Source of the DNA: Treponema sp.
GTDB taxonomy: Bacteria > Spirochaetota > Spirochaetia > Treponematales > Treponemataceae
NCBI GenBank assembly: GCA_016286535.1
Contig: JAEESZ010000015.1
Location: forward strand, 1-44,439
Reading direction: 5' to 3'
Length of the DNA: 44,439 bases
Shown piece after piece: positions 24,530 to 33,367 of this stretch. The stretch's first letter is position 1. Every line of letters starts with the position of its first letter. Made by a program: the position numbers and the translations under genes. The notes under the pieces are model-generated. The model was not told the DNA's origin. It ran no database searches and saw only the letters and a list, made by a program, of their open reading frames with translations.

Positions 24530-25441
24530 ATGGAAAATCAAACATTCGATTATATTATTATTGGTGCTGGACCTGCCGGTTTAGCTAGTGCTCAGTATGC
24601 AGCAAGAGCAGGCTTGAAATGCCTTGTCTTAGATATGGCAGGTGCCGGCGGACAGGTAAATCAGATTACGGATCTTGAAAATTATCCTGGAGTTTTTCCT
24701 ACAGTAAAAGGACCAGCTTTGATGAGCGTTATGGAAGAACAGGCTAAAAGTTTTGGAGCTGAAATTCAAATGGTCCAGGTTACTTCAATCGACAAATCTG
24801 GCAGTAATTATATTGTTACCTGCCGCAATAAAACCTTTGAAGCGCCATGTTTATGTATTGCTACAGGTGCCATTCACAGAAACCTTGGAGTTCCAGGAGA
24901 AAAAGAATTTGCAGGAAGAGGGGTTTCTTACTGTGCAGTTTGTGACGGACCTTTCTTTAGAAACAGAAGAATTGTTGTAGTTGGAGGCGGAGATTCTGCC
25001 TGCAGCGAAGCAGTATATCTTTCTACTCTTTCAAAGGATGTAAAGATTATTCACCGCAGAGATTCTTTCAGGGCTCAGAAAGCTGTTGTTGATAAAATGC
25101 TTGCAGCCGGTGTAGAGCCTGTTTATGATACTGTAGTAAAAAGTATTAACGGCTCTGCAAAGGTTGAATCTCTTACTCTTAAGAACGTAAAAACCGGAGA
25201 AGAGTCTACTCTTGAATGTGATGCAGTATTCATTTTTGCCGGAATGCTTCCACAGGCTTCTCTTGTAGAAATGCTTCCTAAAGATGAAGGCGGTTACATC
25301 ATAACTAACGATAAAATGGAAACTTCAATGCCTGGACTTTTTGCAGCCGGTGATGTTCGTTCAAAATCTTTCAGACAGGTAGTAACTGCTGTAAGTGATG
25401 GAGCAATTGCCGCTAATTCTGCAAAAGAATTCTTAGGCTAG
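24530..25441 (+). CDS. trxB: Thioredoxin reductase
   Basis: The 303-residue flavoprotein transfers electrons from NADPH through FAD to thioredoxin in the cytoplasm. The FAD-binding motif GAGPAG is at 12-17, the redox-active CAVC at Cys135-Cys138, and the NADPH-binding GGGDSA at 152-157. The C-terminal FAD motif (AAGDVR) is also present. Length is normal. The start is fixed by the usual MxxxxYDxxIIGAGPAG opening, and it lies directly after an extended -10 box with no Shine-Dalgarno. The GH3 gene follows after 17 bp and may share the transcript. Confidence 0.95.
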   Translation: MENQTFDYIIIGAGPAGLASAQYAARAGLKCLVLDMAGAGGQVNQITDLENYPGVFPTVKGPALMSVMEEQAKSFGAEIQMVQVTSIDKSGSNYIVTCRNKTFEAPCLCIATGAIHRNLGVPGEKEFAGRGVSYCAVCDGPFFRNRRIVVVGGGDSACSEAVYLSTLSKDVKIIHRRDSFRAQKAVVDKMLAAGVEPVYDTVVKSINGSAKVESLTLKNVKTGEESTLECDAVFIFAGMLPQASLVEMLPKDEGGYIITNDKMETSMPGLFAAGDVRSKSFRQVVTAVSDGAIAANSAKEFLG

Positions 25442-25458
25442 GTTTTACTGGAATTAAA

Positions 25459-27129
25459 ATGCAGCTTAAACGATTTTTTACCGCTATATCTTTTTTACTC
25501 ACTTTGTCCTGCTCTTCTGTTTTTAGTCTGGATTTCTGGTCTCAAATGCCAAATGAACAGCTTGCCCGTAATATTGTAGACCAGATGACAGACTCGGAGC
25601 TTCTTTCTCAGACCTTTATGTTTGGCTGGGCTGGCGCTGAACCCGGAGAGCTTTTGTATCAGTGGGTAGAAAGAGGCCTTGGTTCTGTAAAAGTTTTTGG
25701 CTGGAATACAGATGATATTCATCTTGTAGCAAAAAGTATAAGCAGCCTGCAGAATTCTGCTGCAAAAAATCGTTTTAAGATTCCTTTGTTTGTTGCTACC
25801 GATCAGGAAGGGGGATGGATTCGTCACGTAAAGGGTGATACTTCCATTACCCCTGGTAATATGGCAATTGGAGCAGCCGGTTACCCTGTAGATTCCTGGT
25901 ACTCTGCTTACTATATCAGCCGTGAGATTAAGGCTCTTGGCATCAACATGAATTTTGCTCCTACAATCGATATTTTTACAAATCACGAATCATCAATTAT
26001 TGGAACCCGCTCTTTTGGAGAAGACCCTTACAAGGTTGGAATTCTTGGTGCGGCTTTTGCTGCAGGTTCTTCGGCAGCCGGGGTAATTCCTACTGTTAAA
26101 CATTTTCCGGGACATGGAGATACCAGCCTGGATTCTCACGGAAAACTTCCGGAAATTAATATCACTTCAGATACCTTTAAAAAAAGAGAACTTGTGCCTT
26201 ATGTTTATTTAATTAAGGAAAAGGTTCCTGCAGTTATGTCCGGACATCTCAGTTTTCCACAAATAGACAGCAGCGGAGCGCCGGCATCCCTTTCAAAATA
26301 TTTCCTTACAGATTTATTGCGTAATCAGCTTGGTTACGAAGGTCTTATTATTACAGATGACATGATGATGGTCGGTGCTACAATCTATGCCGGCACAATG
26401 TCCAATGCTTTTAAAATGGCCCTTGAAGCCGGTAACGATATCATTCTTTCTTCTACAACTGCAAGATTAAACGAAGCCTTGTGGACTTCTAATCTGGATT
26501 TAATGAGCGAAGATGCAGACTTTCACGAAAGGGTAAAGGATGCAGCCTACCGTGTTATAAAAGCAAAACTTGAGTATTTTAAGAGCGGCAACAGCGCTCC
26601 TTTAAATCCAAATGCACAAAGCCTTGATAAGGCAATTCCAGATAAGGAAGGGGAGGCTTTCTTTTTAGAGCAGGCCTGCCGTTCTGTTACACTTGAAAAG
26701 GCTGATTATTTTCCAGTCCTGCCAGAGAATGCCGGAAGGGTTTTGCTGCTGGGTTCTTTGAATTCCTTTTTTGAAGAAGGTAAAAAGCGCTATAAAAATG
26801 CCGGTGTTTTCCGATACGGTTACGATCTTGGCCCTAATGAAACTCAATATGCTATAGATAATATTCCAACTTTCATGAATGCTTACGATACAATCATTAT
26901 CTGTGTAAACAATGAAAATCATGTAAAGATTGCCAATATACTAAAAAATTCTAAAAAGCATGTAATAGTTCTTTCAACTATGTCTCCGGTGCTGGTGGAA
27001 AGCCTTTCCTGGGCAGATACAATTCTTCTGGGCTACAGCTGGCGCTGCGACTTTTCTTTTAAGGCCATGCTGAGCGCACTGGCAGGGGAATATCAGCCGG
27101 GAGGAATTAAGCCTTACTCTCAAGAATAA
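25459..27129 (+). CDS. Glycoside hydrolase family 3, NagZ-like beta-N-acetylglucosaminidase
   Basis: The 556-residue exported enzyme starts with a signal peptide ending near LSCSS. Cys18 could be a lipid anchor, but the -3 residue is Thr, so ordinary cleavage is also possible. The GH3 catalytic domain occupies about 35-340. KHFPGHGDTSLDSH (214-227) carries the Asp/His general-acid dyad typical of beta-N-acetylhexosaminidases of the NagZ type, and Asp300 in LIITDD is the nucleophile. A second domain (about 400-550) resembles the GH3 C-terminal sandwich. It probably trims N-acetylglucosamine-containing glycans, either peptidoglycan turnover products or host glycans. It overlaps the convergent DTW gene by 23 bp. 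Confidence 0.85.
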   Translation: MQLKRFFTAISFLLTLSCSSVFSLDFWSQMPNEQLARNIVDQMTDSELLSQTFMFGWAGAEPGELLYQWVERGLGSVKVFGWNTDDIHLVAKSISSLQNSAAKNRFKIPLFVATDQEGGWIRHVKGDTSITPGNMAIGAAGYPVDSWYSAYYISREIKALGINMNFAPTIDIFTNHESSIIGTRSFGEDPYKVGILGAAFAAGSSAAGVIPTVKHFPGHGDTSLDSHGKLPEINITSDTFKKRELVPYVYLIKEKVPAVMSGHLSFPQIDSSGAPASLSKYFLTDLLRNQLGYEGLIITDDMMMVGATIYAGTMSNAFKMALEAGNDIILSSTTARLNEALWTSNLDLMSEDADFHERVKDAAYRVIKAKLEYFKSGNSAPLNPNAQSLDKAIPDKEGEAFFLEQACRSVTLEKADYFPVLPENAGRVLLLGSLNSFFEEGKKRYKNAGVFRYGYDLGPNETQYAIDNIPTFMNAYDTIIICVNNENHVKIANILKNSKKHVIVLSTMSPVLVESLSWADTILLGYSWRCDFSFKAMLSALAGEYQPGGIKPYSQE

Positions 27130-27805
27130 AAGAGGGAATTTCTTTTGCTTTTTTATATTTTGCATCGTAGGAATGAACATCAGGCAGAATACCTGCGATG
27201 CGGTCATTTTCGCACTGTAACTGAAGTTTAATCATCTGTTTAAAAACGTTCATCAGAGGTTCCGGATCAATTGCCGGGTCTACAAAGTTTATTGTCTGAA
27301 GTTCCTTTATAAAATAGTAGCAGCACTCTATTGTAGAAATGTAATCAGGATAAGGCTCTCTTTTAAAAGTAAAAATTGAAGTGTAAGAGCCGGCAAAAGA
27401 AACTCTTGGCAGTTTAAGCAAAAACTGGTTATGTTCTATCATCTTTTTGGAACAGAACCAGGTGGCATCAAGAATAATTACCAGCAGGGTTTTGTCTCCA
27501 ACAAGCTGGGCAAAGCCTTCTTTTTTTGCGGTCCAGGCATCTTCCCCCGGATACATTAAAACCGGAAAATATTTATCGGAATGCATAAGTTCCTGGAAAC
27601 GTGCGTTTTCTTCAAAATCCAGGCCGACAATAATTTCTGAATCTTTAAGACAGATATGAGCAAGGTTTCCTGTTCCCGTACGCTGTTTTCTGAATTCTTT
27701 TGGATGCATTAAAAAAACAAATTTAATTTTTGTATCAAGTTCTTTTGTGTATTTACAAAGACATACAGACTGGGGTTTAAAACATTTGAAACATCTTTCA
27801 CTCAT
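27107..27805 (-). CDS. DTW-domain tRNA-uridine aminocarboxypropyltransferase
   Basis: The 232-residue protein carries the DxTW signature (DATW in ILDATW) of the DTW/TapT family, which transfers a 3-amino-3-carboxypropyl group from SAM to tRNA uridine (acp3U). A cysteine cluster at the N-terminus (CFKCF, SVCLCK) is consistent with a zinc site seen in the family. The C-terminal 23 bases of its gene overlap the GH3 gene. On the upstream side it is divergent from lptC, with which it shares a -35 region. The -10 box ends 7 nt before its ATG and there is no Shine-Dalgarno. Confidence 0.75.
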   Translation of the reverse strand: MSERCFKCFKPQSVCLCKYTKELDTKIKFVFLMHPKEFRKQRTGTGNLAHICLKDSEIIVGLDFEENARFQELMHSDKYFPVLMYPGEDAWTAKKEGFAQLVGDKTLLVIILDATWFCSKKMIEHNQFLLKLPRVSFAGSYTSIFTFKREPYPDYISTIECCYYFIKELQTINFVDPAIDPEPLMNVFKQMIKLQLQCENDRIAGILPDVHSYDAKYKKAKEIPSFILESKA

Positions 27806-27812
27806 GCTAAAG

Positions 27813-27842
27813 AATTTAACATATTTTTCACAGTATTGACAA
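27813..27842 (-). promoter_or_regulatory. Promoter of the DTW gene
   Basis: On the minus strand TTGTCA (27837-27842), an 18-bp spacer and TAAATT (27813-27818, preceded by TGT) lie 7 nt before the ATG at 27805. Its -35 box is the same DNA as the lptC -35 box on the other strand. Confidence 0.6.
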
Positions 27843-27863
27843 TTATTCTCTGAACGGCATAAT
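27836..27863 (+). promoter_or_regulatory. Promoter of the lptC-lptA-lptB operon
   Basis: TTGACA (27836-27841, consensus), a 16-bp spacer and CATAAT (27858-27863). The ATG at 27871 is 7 nt after the -10, the spacing seen at other leaderless starts here; the ATG at 27868 is only 4 nt away. Confidence 0.65.
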
Positions 27864-27870
27864 TTAAATG

Positions 27871-28416
27871 ATGAAGAATAAAATTTTTACTCCATTAATC
27901 TTTTCACTTTGTCTTTTTTCTGCCTGTTCCTTAAAATATACAGAAACTCCTGTTGTAGACAGCCTTGTACCCGAGTTTGTGTTTGAGGATGTTTCAATGA
28001 AAAGTTATGAAGATAAGGAAAAACTTTCAGAGGTAAATGCAGGCACCCTGGAGCAGTATAAAAATTCTTCAGAAAGCTATGCCAGGAATTTGAATTTCAA
28101 ATCTTTTAATAAAGAAGGAAAAGTGAGTCAGGAAGGTTCCTGCGGCTATCTTTTTGCAGATACTAAAAAAGAAAGTTATCAGTTATTTGATGATATTACC
28201 ATAAAAGATTATTCAGACAATATAAATTTTTATGCTTCAGCCCTGCAGTGGGATGGAAAAAATGAACAGCTGACCAGCGGCAAATCTGGAAATGTAAAGG
28301 TAGAAAAAGATGACACTGTTATTGTAGGAAGCGGATTTTCTGCAAGTGGTGTCAGCAGGAGTTACAGGTTTACAGGCTCTGTTTCCGGTTCAATGGGAGA
28401 GGAGGCTGCCGAATGA
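27871..28416 (+). CDS. lptC: LptC-like lipoprotein of lipopolysaccharide transport
   Basis: The product has 181 residues from the ATG at 27871 (182 from 27868). It has a short lipoprotein signal ending FSACS. The beta-rich remainder (VPEFVFEDVSM, then repeated beta strands, ending at a GSGFS and YRFTGSVSG motif) is an LptC/DUF1239-type bridge domain. LptC hands lipid A-type molecules from the inner-membrane Lpt complex to periplasmic LptA; an anchored lipoprotein is a variant, as E. coli LptC has a membrane helix. Identification relies on the gene order with lptA and lptB. It overlaps lptA by 4 bp. No lptD, lptF or lptG lies in the window. Confidence 0.75.
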   Translation: MKNKIFTPLIFSLCLFSACSLKYTETPVVDSLVPEFVFEDVSMKSYEDKEKLSEVNAGTLEQYKNSSESYARNLNFKSFNKEGKVSQEGSCGYLFADTKKESYQLFDDITIKDYSDNINFYASALQWDGKNEQLTSGKSGNVKVEKDDTVIVGSGFSASGVSRSYRFTGSVSGSMGEEAAE

Positions 28417-29048
28417 AAAAACTTTTATCTCTTCTGATTTTTATTGCAATCTTTCAGTCTCTGGCCGGCGAAAAAATCTTCTTTTCGGCTGACGGAATGT
28501 CGGGCCAGGCTGGTAATAAATCTTCAACTACAGTTCTGGAAGGCGAGGCTTTTGTTCAGACAGAAAGCCTGGAAATTCAGGCTGATTCTATAGAACTTTC
28601 CGGCGACAATTACTCCCAGATAAAGGCAAGCGGCAAGGTAAGCGGTAAAGACTTAAAATCAAATATGGAATTCAACTGCGACCAGCTTGTCTATAACCGG
28701 CTTACAAAAATTGCCAGCCTGCAGGGAAACGTGTCACTTAAAGATCCTCAGAATGATGTAAGTGCAAAGGCTCAGATTATTGAATACAATCAGAATACCG
28801 ATATTGCAATCCTTCAGATTCAGATATCTCTCAGTCAGAAAGAAAATGTCTGTACCGGCTCTTATGCCCTCTATATGAAAAATCAAAAATTGCTGGAACT
28901 TTCCGGTAATGCCCAGATTACTCAAAACAAAGATACTTTCAGGGCTCAGCATATAAGTTTGAATATGGAAACTCAGGAGATTACTCTTGATGGAAATGTG
29001 CGTGGTTCTGTAACTGAATCAAAAGGAGAAAAATCTGATGAAAGATGA
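28413..29048 (+). CDS. lptA: LptA/OstA-like periplasmic LPS transport protein
   Basis: The 211-residue secreted protein has a signal peptide (MKKLLSLLIFIAIFQSLAGE) and tandem beta-strand segments such as QADSIELSG, NCDQLVYNR and RAQHISLNME, characteristic of OstA/LptA jellyroll oligomers. In the Lpt system it forms the periplasmic bridge carrying lipopolysaccharide-type glycolipid to the outer membrane. It overlaps lptC by 4 bp (ATGA) and lptB by 11 bp, which implies translational coupling. Many treponemes make little or no classical LPS, so the cargo could be a different glycolipid. Confidence 0.8.
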   Translation: MKKLLSLLIFIAIFQSLAGEKIFFSADGMSGQAGNKSSTTVLEGEAFVQTESLEIQADSIELSGDNYSQIKASGKVSGKDLKSNMEFNCDQLVYNRLTKIASLQGNVSLKDPQNDVSAKAQIIEYNQNTDIAILQIQISLSQKENVCTGSYALYMKNQKLLELSGNAQITQNKDTFRAQHISLNMETQEITLDGNVRGSVTESKGEKSDER

Positions 29049-29802
29049 GCTTGAAGATTCATTAAAAAATGACGGGAACCACGTTTTAAGAGTTTCCAGT
29101 TTATATAAACAGTTTGGTCACAAAAAAGTAGTAAAGGGTGTAGAACTTTCCATGAAGCAGGGCGAAGTTCTTGGACTTCTTGGTCCTAATGGGGCAGGAA
29201 AAACCACAACTTTCTATATGGTTGTAGGCTTTTATAAACCTACCCAGGGAGATGTTTTTTTAGACGAGCACTGCATTACAAAACTTCCAATGTATAAGAG
29301 AGCAAGACTTGGCATTGCCTATCTTCCTCAGGAACCTTCGGTTTTTAGAAAGTTTACGGTAGAAGAGAATATATGGTCAATTCTTGAAACCCGGCGTGAT
29401 TTATCAAAGGAAGAAAAAAAAGAAAGACTTGAAAGTTTAATCAGCGAGTTTTCAATAGAAAGAATCCGAAAGCAGAAAGCCTATACTCTTTCTGGAGGTG
29501 AGCGCCGCAGAACCGAAATTGCCCGTTCCCTTGCTCTTGAGCCAAAGTTTCTTTTGCTGGATGAACCTTTTGCAGGAATTGACCCTATTGCGGTTGCAGA
29601 TATTAAGAGTATGATAAGACTTCTTGCCAAAAGAGGAATTGGAATTCTTATTACTGACCACAATGTACGCGATACCCTTGAAATTACAGACCGGGCAATA
29701 ATCATAAACCAGGGAACTATTATGACCCAGGGAAGTAAAGAGGAAATTCTTGATTCTGAGGTTGCAAGAAAAATTTATCTTGGCGAAAACTTTACTATGT
29801 GA
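29038..29802 (+). CDS. lptB: LPS export ABC transporter ATP-binding protein
   Basis: The 254-residue ABC ATPase has Walker A GPNGAGKTT, signature LSGGERRR, Walker B LLLDEP and the H-loop LITDH, all as in LptB; the LGIAYLPQEPSVFR segment is typical of the family. It would power extraction of lipopolysaccharide-type molecules from the inner membrane with LptF and LptG, which are not in this window. It overlaps lptA, so the three genes form one operon. The next gene, rny, has its own promoter about 40 bp downstream. Confidence 0.9.
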   Translation: MKDELEDSLKNDGNHVLRVSSLYKQFGHKKVVKGVELSMKQGEVLGLLGPNGAGKTTTFYMVVGFYKPTQGDVFLDEHCITKLPMYKRARLGIAYLPQEPSVFRKFTVEENIWSILETRRDLSKEEKKERLESLISEFSIERIRKQKAYTLSGGERRRTEIARSLALEPKFLLLDEPFAGIDPIAVADIKSMIRLLAKRGIGILITDHNVRDTLEITDRAIIINQGTIMTQGSKEEILDSEVARKIYLGENFTM

Positions 29803-29843
29803 TTTCTTTAGAAAAGAGCCTTCCTGCAGTTAAATAATGGCAT

Positions 29844-29872
29844 TTGACAACTGGGCCTTCTTGCGTTATTAT
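29844..29872 (+). promoter_or_regulatory. Consensus promoter of rny
   Basis: TTGACA (29844-29849), a 17-bp spacer and TATTAT (29867-29872). Transcription would start near 29879, giving a leader of about 33 nt with Shine-Dalgarno GGGAG at 29900-29904 before the ATG at 29912. A TATAAT at 29894-29899 is unlikely to serve this gene because it overlaps the leader. Confidence 0.7.
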
Positions 29873-29911
29873 TAAAAGTAACAATTTTAAATGTATAATG
29901 GGAGAAAAAGT

Positions 29912-31444
29912 ATGCCAAACATTGTGTTATACATCATTCTTCCTGTTGTTGGAATTGTTCTTGGATGGATTATTCGCTGGGTTTATGCCAGATTTCAATT
30001 AACAGCTTCTGAGCAGAAGGCTGAACGTGTTAAACAGGATGCAATTAGAGAAGCCGAAGCACAAAAAAAAGAAATATTGCTAAATGCTAAAGATGAACTC
30101 ATTCGGGAAAGAAATCAGCAGGAAAAAGAAAACCGTGACCGACGGGCAGAAGTACAAAGATTTGAAGCTAGAGTAAATAAAAAAGAAGAGTTATTGGATC
30201 AGCGTGCTGCAGAATTTGAAAAAAGTGAAAAAGAACTTGCAGAAGCAAAAGTTGCAATGCAAAAAAGAGAAGAAGCTCTTTCTAAACAGGAAGAACTTTA
30301 CAGAACTGAGCTTGAACATATTTCAGGACTTTCCGCTCAGGAAGCAAAAGATCTTATTATTAAAAACCTTGAGAACGAAGCAAGACATGATGCTCAGGCC
30401 ATGATTAATAAGATTGAGCAGGAAGCTCAGTTATCTGCTGAGAAAAAAGCAAAAGAAATTCTTATTACAACAATTCAGAGAATCGCACCGGAAACTACCA
30501 GTGATATTACTGTAACTACAGTTTCTCTTCCAAGTGATGAGATGAAGGGTAGAATTATTGGTCGTGAAGGTAGAAACATCAGAACTCTGGAAACTCTTAC
30601 TGGTGTTGATATCATTATTGATGATACTCCTGAAGCTGTAGTAATTTCCTGCTTTGATCCTGTTCGTAAAGAGATTGCAAAACAGTCACTTGAACGCCTT
30701 ATTTCTGATGGAAGAATTCACCCTGCACGTATTGAAGAAATCGTACAGAAGGTTACTCACGAAATTCAGAATAAGATTTACGAAGAAGGTGAACGATGTC
30801 TCTTTGATTTAGGAATTCATAATATGAATCCTGACGGAGTGCGTGCTCTTGGCCGTCTCTACTTCAGAACAAGTTATGGTCAGAATGTTCTTACACATTC
30901 TAAAGAAGTTGCCATGGCTGCCAGTATGCTTGCTGCAGAAGTTGGCGCAGACAGAGAACTTGCAAAAAGAGCTGCTGTTCTTCACGATATTGGTAAAGGT
31001 GCAGAAAACGACAGTGACCAGAACCACGCAGAAATTGGTGCAGAAATGGCAAGAAAAATGGGAGAAGATTCCCGCGTAATAAATGCAATTGCTGCCCATC
31101 ATAATGATGTTGCTGCAGAAACAGTTGAAGCAATCATCGTTCAGATTGCTGATGCAATTTCAGCTGCCCGCCCTGGTGCAAGACGTGAAACAATTGATAA
31201 TTATGTAAAACGTCTTGAAAATCTTGAAGCAATAGCAGAAGGATTTGAGGGTGTAGAAAAAGCTTACGCAATTCAGGCTGGTCGTGAATTACGAATACTT
31301 GTAAATAACGAAAAGATTCCTGACGGCGAAGTAAAAGAACTTGCAAGAAATATTGCAAAACAGATTGAGTCTGACTTACGTTATCCTGGAAGAATCAGAC
31401 TTACTATGATCAGGGAAACCCGTATTGTAGAATACGCCCGCTAA
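29912..31444 (+). CDS. rny: Ribonuclease Y
   Basis: The protein has 510 residues from the ATG at 29912 (MPNIVLYII); an upstream in-frame ATG at 29891 lies before the Shine-Dalgarno and is rejected. A single membrane helix spans about residues 3-22, followed by a long charged coiled coil (about 30-200), a KH domain containing IIGREGRNIR (GxxG loop), and an HD domain with the HDIGK metal motif. RNase Y is the membrane-bound endoribonuclease that starts mRNA decay in many bacteria without RNase E. The gene has its own strong promoter and ends in a perfect terminator. It lies just downstream of lptB. Confidence 0.96.
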   Translation: MPNIVLYIILPVVGIVLGWIIRWVYARFQLTASEQKAERVKQDAIREAEAQKKEILLNAKDELIRERNQQEKENRDRRAEVQRFEARVNKKEELLDQRAAEFEKSEKELAEAKVAMQKREEALSKQEELYRTELEHISGLSAQEAKDLIIKNLENEARHDAQAMINKIEQEAQLSAEKKAKEILITTIQRIAPETTSDITVTTVSLPSDEMKGRIIGREGRNIRTLETLTGVDIIIDDTPEAVVISCFDPVRKEIAKQSLERLISDGRIHPARIEEIVQKVTHEIQNKIYEEGERCLFDLGIHNMNPDGVRALGRLYFRTSYGQNVLTHSKEVAMAASMLAAEVGADRELAKRAAVLHDIGKGAENDSDQNHAEIGAEMARKMGEDSRVINAIAAHHNDVAAETVEAIIVQIADAISAARPGARRETIDNYVKRLENLEAIAEGFEGVEKAYAIQAGRELRILVNNEKIPDGEVKELARNIAKQIESDLRYPGRIRLTMIRETRIVEYAR

Positions 31445-31498
31445 ATTTATTGTGAATTAACTTTATTTGTCAGAAAATGACCAATAAAATTAGGAGGT

Positions 31499-31533
31499 GG
31501 ACACTTCTTTATACAGAAGTGTCCTTTTTTTTT
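31499..31533 (+). terminator. Perfect Rho-independent terminator of rny
   Basis: GGACACTTCT (31499-31508) pairs with AGAAGTGTCC (31515-31524), loop TTATAC, followed by nine T bases. The T run lies only on the plus side, so it serves rny rather than the convergent gene. Confidence 0.95.
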
Positions 31534-31549
31534 CTGTATAAAGTATTAA

Positions 31550-32125
31550 TTAAAAATTAAAATTTATATAGGCGGCTATAATGTTGTCGGTATTGTAATT
31601 GCCTCTTGGCATGCATTTGTAATAAGCGCCAAGGGATGGAAGGTATTTTGATTTTCCTGAATGGGCAAAATTGTATTCTGCAAGCAGCTTAAAGCCGTTG
31701 CCCCAGGAAGTCTGGTCAGCAATATAATTGCCTTCTGTAAAAGTAAAATTGTAACAGATTCCTAGTACGTAAGAAATGCCAAAGGCAAAGCCGTTTTTTG
31801 CCGGGTAGATTTTTATTCCAAAAGGAAAATCCAGTAAAAGATGGTTGGAATAATCAGAACCATCTTTTAATAAATCACAAAGAAAATCGCTGCCAATAGA
31901 AAAACTTAGCTCTTCAAAAGCATTAAGATTAATGCCGGCATCTGCTCCAAGAATAAAATGTGAACCATTTAATTCTTTGTTATAGTTTTTAATCTCTTCA
32001 GAATCATAAAAAATAAAGGCAGACTGAAGTCCGGCATTAAAAGATATAAGAGCTTCCTTTGCATATAAAGTACTGCTTAAAAAGAGTAATAAAAATGCAA
32101 AAATAAAAGCAGGTCTTTTCTTCAT
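31550..32125 (-). CDS. Small outer-membrane beta-barrel-like protein
   Basis: The 191-residue protein has a signal peptide ending STLYA|KEA. Alternating aromatic and polar strands and a terminal Phe (AAYINFNF) fit a small 8-strand barrel. The C-terminal Phe is the usual BAM recognition signal. I do not recognise a family or ligand. It lies 6 bp after the DoxX-like gene and may share its transcript. Confidence 0.6.
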   Translation of the reverse strand: MKKRPAFIFAFLLLFLSSTLYAKEALISFNAGLQSAFIFYDSEEIKNYNKELNGSHFILGADAGINLNAFEELSFSIGSDFLCDLLKDGSDYSNHLLLDFPFGIKIYPAKNGFAFGISYVLGICYNFTFTEGNYIADQTSWGNGFKLLAEYNFAHSGKSKYLPSLGAYYKCMPRGNYNTDNIIAAYINFNF

Positions 32126-32131
32126 AAAAGT

Positions 32132-32554
32132 TTAGCTTCTTACCTTAATAATTGCTCCAAGAATAATAAGGTGTCTTGCAAAGCGGTTGAGGAAAGCAAG
32201 GAAATCTTTTCCGTTTCCAATTACTTTAATAATTCCCTGGCTGCCAAGAACATCAGCAAGAACGATGATAACAATCCAGCAAATCATAATGATAAGCATA
32301 AGAATTGAATCAATATTTGTAGACATATTTACGAAGAGTCTTAAAAGAAGGAATACACCACAGATAATTTCAATAACACCCATTACAATGCATAATACAT
32401 TTGCAATGTTTCCGTTGAATACATCATTAATTGCATGTGCAATTTCATCTCCGTTGTTATTCTGAAGTGTCCAGATTCCTCCAACAACGAACATTAATCC
32501 TAATGCAATCTGTAAAAGAATTGTTCCGAATGATCTTTTTGTACTTGAACTCAT
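32132..32554 (-). CDS. DoxX-like small membrane protein
   Basis: The 140-residue protein has four predicted membrane helices (about 10-28, 50-72, 78-102, 120-137) and the general layout of DoxX/DUF4870-like proteins. The sequence contains no cofactor motif I can assign, so function is unknown. A strong Shine-Dalgarno (AAAGGAG) precedes the ATG. An outer-membrane-like gene follows at 6 bp. Confidence 0.5.
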   Translation of the reverse strand: MSSSTKRSFGTILLQIALGLMFVVGGIWTLQNNNGDEIAHAINDVFNGNIANVLCIVMGVIEIICGVFLLLRLFVNMSTNIDSILMLIIMICWIVIIVLADVLGSQGIIKVIGNGKDFLAFLNRFARHLIILGAIIKVRS

Positions 32555-32600
32555 TTTTTTCTCCTTTGTTCAATTAGTTTTTTTATTTTAAGTTTTCAGT

Positions 32601-33059
32601 CTAGAAGTAAACTACCCTGAAAACCTGAAATACCAGTTTTATGTCCGGAGTAAATTCAAAACCTAAAATAGCTCCTTCATCTTCAAGATATTCTCTTTTT
32701 CTTGCCCGCCATTCTTCAAGATTTTCATCTTCGCCTTCCTTTTGAGCCATACCCCAGGTAACGTCATTAAAAGGTATAACGCTAACGTCTGTAATTTCTA
32801 TAACACAAACAGCATCGTTGTTTCTATTTAAAACAGTATATAATTCGCCTGATACTGGAAGGGGCTCATTATCAATCTGGAAGGTTGCATAGCTTGAGAA
32901 AAAAGCAGTTTTCTTTTTTCCTAAAACAAGTGATACAAGTTCATCGGCAACAAAGCCCTTTGCTTCAAATTTTAAGTCTCCGGCGCATTTATCTTCTGGA
33001 GAACGACCGGTTTTTCTTAAAAATTCATCCCAATACTGATCAAGTTCCTGTTCTGTCAT
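32601..33059 (-). CDS. ASCH-domain protein
   Basis: The 152-residue protein shows the ASCH/DUF984 (YqfB-like) layout: an early WDEFLRKTGR, a central beta core (SSYATFQIDNEPLPVSGE, CVIEITDVSVIPF) and a C-terminal FQVFRVVYF strand. ASCH folds bind nucleobases or RNA. E. coli YqfB is an N4-acetylcytidine amidohydrolase, but substrate specificity here is not shown. AGAGG lies before the ATG. The gene is in a tight minus-strand run after the small membrane gene (15 bp gap). Confidence 0.75.
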   Translation of the reverse strand: MTEQELDQYWDEFLRKTGRSPEDKCAGDLKFEAKGFVADELVSLVLGKKKTAFFSSYATFQIDNEPLPVSGELYTVLNRNNDAVCVIEITDVSVIPFNDVTWGMAQKEGEDENLEEWRARKREYLEDEGAILGFEFTPDIKLVFQVFRVVYF

Positions 33060-33074
33060 GCTTATTTTTGCCTC

Positions 33075-33365
33075 TTATAATTTTTTTGCCAGATAAATAA
33101 TAAATCCTGTTATAAAAAGCAGGAAGGGAAGGGTTACACAAATCAATTCTGAAAGAGGAATATTAAAAAGAAGGATTTTTGAATGTGCCAGAACTCCAAT
33201 TTTTACCAGCAGTTCAAAAACTCTGGCGGCATAAAGGCATAAAAAACCAGAAACCATGCACATCCAGTAGGCGTCTCTGTTTTTTGACATTGTAAGAATT
33301 GCAAGAAAAGCTACAAGACCGCCAATAACAAGCTGAATTATGAATAATAAAATTTCAGAACTCAT
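33075..33365 (-). CDS. Small membrane protein, unknown function
   Basis: The 96-residue protein has three hydrophobic segments (about 5-25, 30-52, 70-93). No family is recognised. AAGGA lies before its ATG. It sits between the 268-residue unknown gene and the ASCH gene in the clpS-clpA run, with gaps of 2 and 15 bp. Confidence 0.55.
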   Translation of the reverse strand: MSSEILLFIIQLVIGGLVAFLAILTMSKNRDAYWMCMVSGFLCLYAARVFELLVKIGVLAHSKILLFNIPLSELICVTLPFLLFITGFIIYLAKKL

Positions 33366-33367
33366 AA

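Noticed and set aside
29891..29911. Upstream ATG for RNase Y
   Set aside because: It precedes the Shine-Dalgarno, adds seven residues before the family start, and overlaps a TATAAT sequence in the leader.
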